A DNA stretch of 64,000 nt from Isoetes taiwanensis (Eukaryota > Streptophyta > Lycopodiopsida > Isoetales > Isoetaceae): positions 1,603,700 through 1,667,699 of the forward strand of contig JAJEKV010000074.1 of NCBI GenBank assembly GCA_021234155.1, written 5' to 3'. Made by a program: the position numbers and the translations under genes. This document shows, one piece after another, positions 60,751 through 64,000 of the stretch. The stretch's first letter is position 1. Each line of letters begins with the position of its first letter. Under the pieces are notes generated by a model, which saw only the letters and a list, made by a program, of their open reading frames with translations, had not been told where the DNA came from and did not search any database.

Positions 60751-63659
60751 GAAAATACGTGAAATATGTTAATAACAATTGTTCATACTTCTTTTCAGAA
60801 ATGATAACGTTGCACTCATTTCCTTGTCTTAAATTTCTCTAGTTTATTTTTTGCTAACCAAATTGGGCGCCTTAATTTGCTAACCAAATTGGGCGTAGAA
60901 TTTGGTTAACCCTTAGAAACTATAGCCTTTTATTAAATTTATTTGATTTCGCTATCCTCCGAGTAAATTGGGCGGCCCAATTCTTGGCGAAGTAAGCGCC
61001 ATCAAACATGAAGTGAAGTGGAGCCTGCGTAAAACATTGGAGATCAAAGAGCGGACCCTCGGGAATTACTCAGCACGTTACATTATATAATATTGACTAT
61101 GCTTATTACATCCTTACAACATTATTATATCCTTGTCGGTACATTAACATATCCGAAAGTGTACAAAGAGTCACTTTCGTCGTCAGCTTACCCGCCAAGG
61201 CGATGCCATTCAGCTCAAAGATCCAGCGATCGGGAAGCCAATACTGGTGGACCACAACACGAAAGTGAGCTTCCCCGCAATTACTCGCAGTCCATCCGCT
61301 TTGGACTGGAGCCATGGATCAAGACTAACACCGGTCATATAGCAGCCGCAAATATCGTTGTAACTCAAGTAGCACTTGAAGGATCCGGATGTTCTCGGAC
61401 GATCCGACAAAGGAAGCCATGAGAGATGAATGCAAAGTGGGAGCCGCTTTTTATAGTCGTGAGAAATTATTGATGTCAATTATTGGCGTACATTTCATAG
61501 CAATGTAACCGGTATAAGGTACACACAATGCGACCCGCCGAGGGTGGGCGCCGCCCAATTTCGGCGCATCATTCGATATGAGCATTCAAGGGGGGCAAAG
61601 TGGGCGCCCAATTTCGGGACATGTTGGACAAGTTGCACATATAGAAGACAAGTTGTACTAATACTTTATCTCATAGATGATTCTGATCGATTACAACAAG
61701 ATGACAAGCGTTCATTTAGGGGGACTCTTACGGAGTCATTTTCACCGAGCACCCGGTGATCTTCTCTATCATGTACATTTGATGCTCTCTATTCCATATC
61801 GGATGGATGATAACGTCGAAGGATCAGGATAATGGCGAGGATTTAGAGCGTGTGGTCATCCGGTCTTCCATGGGTATCTCTCGCATTTCAACGCCTTTGC
61901 TTGAAGTTTTCGTGATTCATCTTGCGGTTGATGGAATCGTTCGAGGACGAATGAGAGCACATGGCTAGGCGAAGGCCAAATTTGATGGTCAAAATTGGTT
62001 TGAGATATATTTATACCCACAATCATTATTGAAGGTATTATGCGCATAAAGATTATTGGATGTACACCGTATATACAACCAATAATCTTTGCTGAGTAGT
62101 CATCAATAATTCCTTGGCTATAAATATAGGCTGCATTCGACGCGACAAAGACATTTCATTGCCATGTCTCGCCATCTTCCAGGCCCCATGTTGACACCCT
62201 TACTTGCCTTATGACCTATGGCGATCTTTATGCTGCGGAGTTGAAAGGGATCTCTCGATCCCCGGCGTATGGTATAGCCTCTTGGTGAAAAGAAAGACTC
62301 CCGTGAGTATCATGTTACTATCCATATTGTGTGGGTTCGGGCGAGGCTTTTGAGATTAATAGAATCACCAATAATTACAATCTATGACTCATGTATTTAA
62401 TAACTTTATATGATATGATGATGTAAGCGTGTTGTCCATGAATCGGTTGTTATGTTTCGGTTCTTATCTTCGGGTTTCGATCTACGTTTTTCGTTTTCCT
62501 TTTTTGCAAGCAAGAAGGAAAGTGGGCTGGCGCCCTATTTTCCTCAAAGCGGAAGCCTTCATGCAACTAGCTTCAAGCCATCGAAGGGCAAAGTCGGCGG
62601 CCACCCCCGCGGGCGCCCATTCGAAGGGAAATTGGGGCGCCCAATTTCCTCGGGGAAGGAAATTGGGCGGTAATTTCTGCCCTGGAGGCCTCGATATTCT
62701 TGTTGAAATTGCACGTCATTGGGCTGTTCTCAATGTAGACAAAAAACATTCTATTCATATAGGAATGGAGTACATGGATGGATTACGTAGATAATAATAT
62801 CAACTAAACAACATGCCTCGAAAAGAGATAGTTGAATGAAAGATAATATATAATAATAGATAATATTAAACATAGGCGTTTGGTCAATATCCGAGTTCCC
62901 ACCGCAATTAGATCCCCGGTTGGAACTCTGTTATGGCTTGTCGGCGATCTGAGATCCGACCAGATCATCCAATTCTCCCATCGGATAGGGAGTCTTGAGG
63001 ATGAGTTTAGATTACCAAAGCCACCACCATTTGCCTCTTTTCCTTCTTGTAAAGCTTCTTAAACAACGGCCGGGAAAGTGTTGTGCAGCCAAAACATCCT
63101 CCATTTTCAGCAACCTCTTGAGCTTACGCCTGTAAATATGGCGTTTCAAGGAAATCAAAGCGACCTTCGGCTCTACCTGGCGAGGTGATCAGGCTCATCG
63201 CCGTCCTTCATCAACTCTCCGCCGAAGGAGCTTCACGAGTTGGCTTCTCATTTCGTACATTGCCATTTTGGTTTATCTCGTTACGCACCTCAACTTTGAA
63301 GCTGATTAGCGCCCATGAGCTAATATTGGCTCGGCGATATAGCCTTTGCATTTAAGCTCATTGTGAATCCATCGCTGCTTTGGTTAGGACCATTCGGTGG
63401 ACGACTATTAATCTACACTATCGTTTCGCGAATGCGGTACAGCGTGGCGAGACTCCGATCTCTGAAGAAGCTTGGAGACACAAACTTCGGTTCGCACTTC
63501 TTTGGCTTAATAGATACAAGGCCTGCCATCTCACCTACCTGCACACATTTCGAAAATTTGCATCATTCTACTAATTAAAACCCTTATATTCTAAAAAATC
63601 GGGTCCATTTGGGAGTCATATGGACTCAGCCAAAGTCCACAATTAATGAAATTATGCTT
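60751..63659. other. Right arm of the 12.65-kb element, no gene recognised
   Basis: Scattered short frames on both strands without recognised domains. Palindromes occur at about 60860, 60885, 60964, 61545, 61597, 62519, 62610 and 62655. The right TIR ends at 63659. Confidence 0.45.
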
Positions 63660-63835
63660 ACTTGGCTGACTTCAAGAAGGTGAATTGGATGTTCCATCTT
63701 TATTCCTGTCTCTGATACATACCTCCTCACGTCTTTCTTGTATGGAGAAACTCTTGTATTTTCTGTCCAGAACTTGATAACAGCTTCTCTATTGTAATCT
63801 AACATGCTATCCACCCGCTTCCTCCTCCTGAACAT
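63660..63835 (-). CDS. Transposase copy B, exon 1
   Basis: Reads MFRRRKRVDSMLDYNREAVI, then 'KFWTENTRVSPYKKDVRRYV' and 'HPIHLLEVSQ', ending next to a GT donor at the insertion point. It is in phase 0 with LQFYLRF at 50934. The equivalent in copy A is 41635-41457, where the same exon is broken by CTG/CAG-type changes. The N-terminal HTH-like segment would lie beyond the window, past the foldback MITE. Confidence 0.7.
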
Positions 63836-63837
63836 TG

Positions 63838-64000
63838 CATTAGGGTTTTTTTGAGATTAAAAAAGGGCCTTCAAAACATGCCAACTAAGCCAAATGAAGA
63901 TAAATGAACTACCAATCAGAAATCGAGTCTGGCCCGGGTCGGTCGTAAAAGCTGATATAACTAACTCACTGGATCACATTTTCTAGCATAACTATTGACA
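63838..64000. mobile_element. Foldback MITE, left arm only (window end)
   Basis: CATTAGGGTTTTTTTGAGAT at 63838, then the same arm as 41632-41790, up to the window edge. Confidence 0.75.

Larger units (their letters stand above)
54397..62680. repeat. Dispersed palindrome family (TTGGGCGGGCGCCCAA type)
   Basis: About 28 sites with AAATTGGGC facing GCCCAATTT across a core of 0-6 bases. Examples start near 54397, 54713, 56267, 56309, 56443, 56602, 56642, 56723, 56763, 58505, 58612, 59803, 60860, 60964, 61545, 61597, 62519 and 62632. Some have AAAGTGGGC on one side. Cores read GGGC, GGAC, GCCC or CCA; given the CTG/CAG errors, the true core may contain CTGG or CCAG. They lie in intergenic and probable intron sequence. 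I saw none outside 51010-63659. Confidence 0.85.
51010..63659. mobile_element. 12.65-kb TIR transposon with two divergent genes
   Basis: The left end AAGCACAATTTCATTAATT and the inverse right end AAGCATAATTTCATTAATT are TIRs with 23 of 25 bases identical, with looser similarity beyond (ATGGACC...ATTTTTTAGA). ACTT flanks both sides (51006-51009, 63660-63663). Copy A has one ACTT at the equivalent site (41451-41460), so the insertion and a 4-bp target duplication are directly visible. Inside: a minus-strand DUF7869-type transposase gene (54399-51095), a repeat-rich middle, a plus-strand gene (56864-about 60750) and palindromic repeats throughout. I cannot match it to a named family. Confidence 0.82.
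42344..64000 (+). repeat. 9.57-kb tandem duplication, copy B (split, runs off the window)
   Basis: It repeats 32778 onward. At 51009 it is split by a 12,650-bp insertion and resumes at 63660 with transposase exon 1 and the foldback MITE, up to the window end (equivalent to about 41790 in copy A). Confidence 0.85.

Noticed and set aside
54397-62680. CRISPR-like array, because a short palindromic repeat recurs
   Set aside because: Spacing is irregular (about 40 bp to over 1 kb), orientation is mixed, there are no uniform spacers and no cas genes. The setting is a eukaryotic transposon.

Overview
The window looks like repeat-dense nuclear DNA of a land plant. The reasons are several plant-type L1 LINEs, Helitrons with textbook ends, a CACTA-like terminus with subterminal repeats, MITEs, intron-containing transposase genes and a plant-like SPT2 C-terminal exon. 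I cannot name the species. A large repeat-rich genome such as a fern is my guess only. There are no rRNA, tRNA or CRISPR features. Almost everything recognisable is mobile DNA, and the only candidate host gene is the SPT2 fragment at 7.1-7.5 kb.

Layout. 1-514: end of a minus-strand Helitron. 834-5821: minus-strand LINE (LINE-A, ORF1 plus ORF2) split inside its endonuclease domain by a 1.9-kb Helitron whose body is almost pure purine. 5.8-10.4 kb: SPT2 fragment, repeats and unassigned DNA. 10.4-28 kb: a direct array of three copies of a unit made from a second minus-strand LINE (LINE-B) joined to part of a DDE transposase gene. A poly(A) retroposon with a 14-bp target duplication sits between units 1 and 2, and it holds a 2.85-kb Helitron that a sister copy lacks. 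27.4-31.5 kb: a two-gene element (DDE transposase on +, coiled-coil/zinc-finger protein on -, tail to tail). 32.8 kb to the end: a 9.57-kb tandem duplication. Each copy carries a MITE, a CACTA-like left end, and a diverged version of the same two-gene element with an extra FCP1/NIF-like phosphatase reading frame. Copy B is split by a 12.65-kb element with terminal inverted repeats (51010-63659), while copy A keeps the empty site.

Most interesting content. (1) The 12.65-kb element has 25-bp TIRs, an apparent 4-bp target duplication, a DUF7869-type DDE transposase gene on the minus strand, an unrecognised gene on the plus strand, and about 28 scattered copies of a palindrome close to TTGGGCGGGCGCCCAA that I see nowhere else in the window. 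(2) The tail-to-tail two-gene transposon family occurs in three versions. (3) Paired filled and empty sites date several insertions against each other. (4) Duplicate copies differ mostly at CAG/CTG trinucleotides, as indels and garbling rather than C-to-T changes. This looks like a sequencing/consensus error at CHG-methylated sites, so many frameshifts in the window may not be real. 'Pseudogene' below means 'not open as given'.
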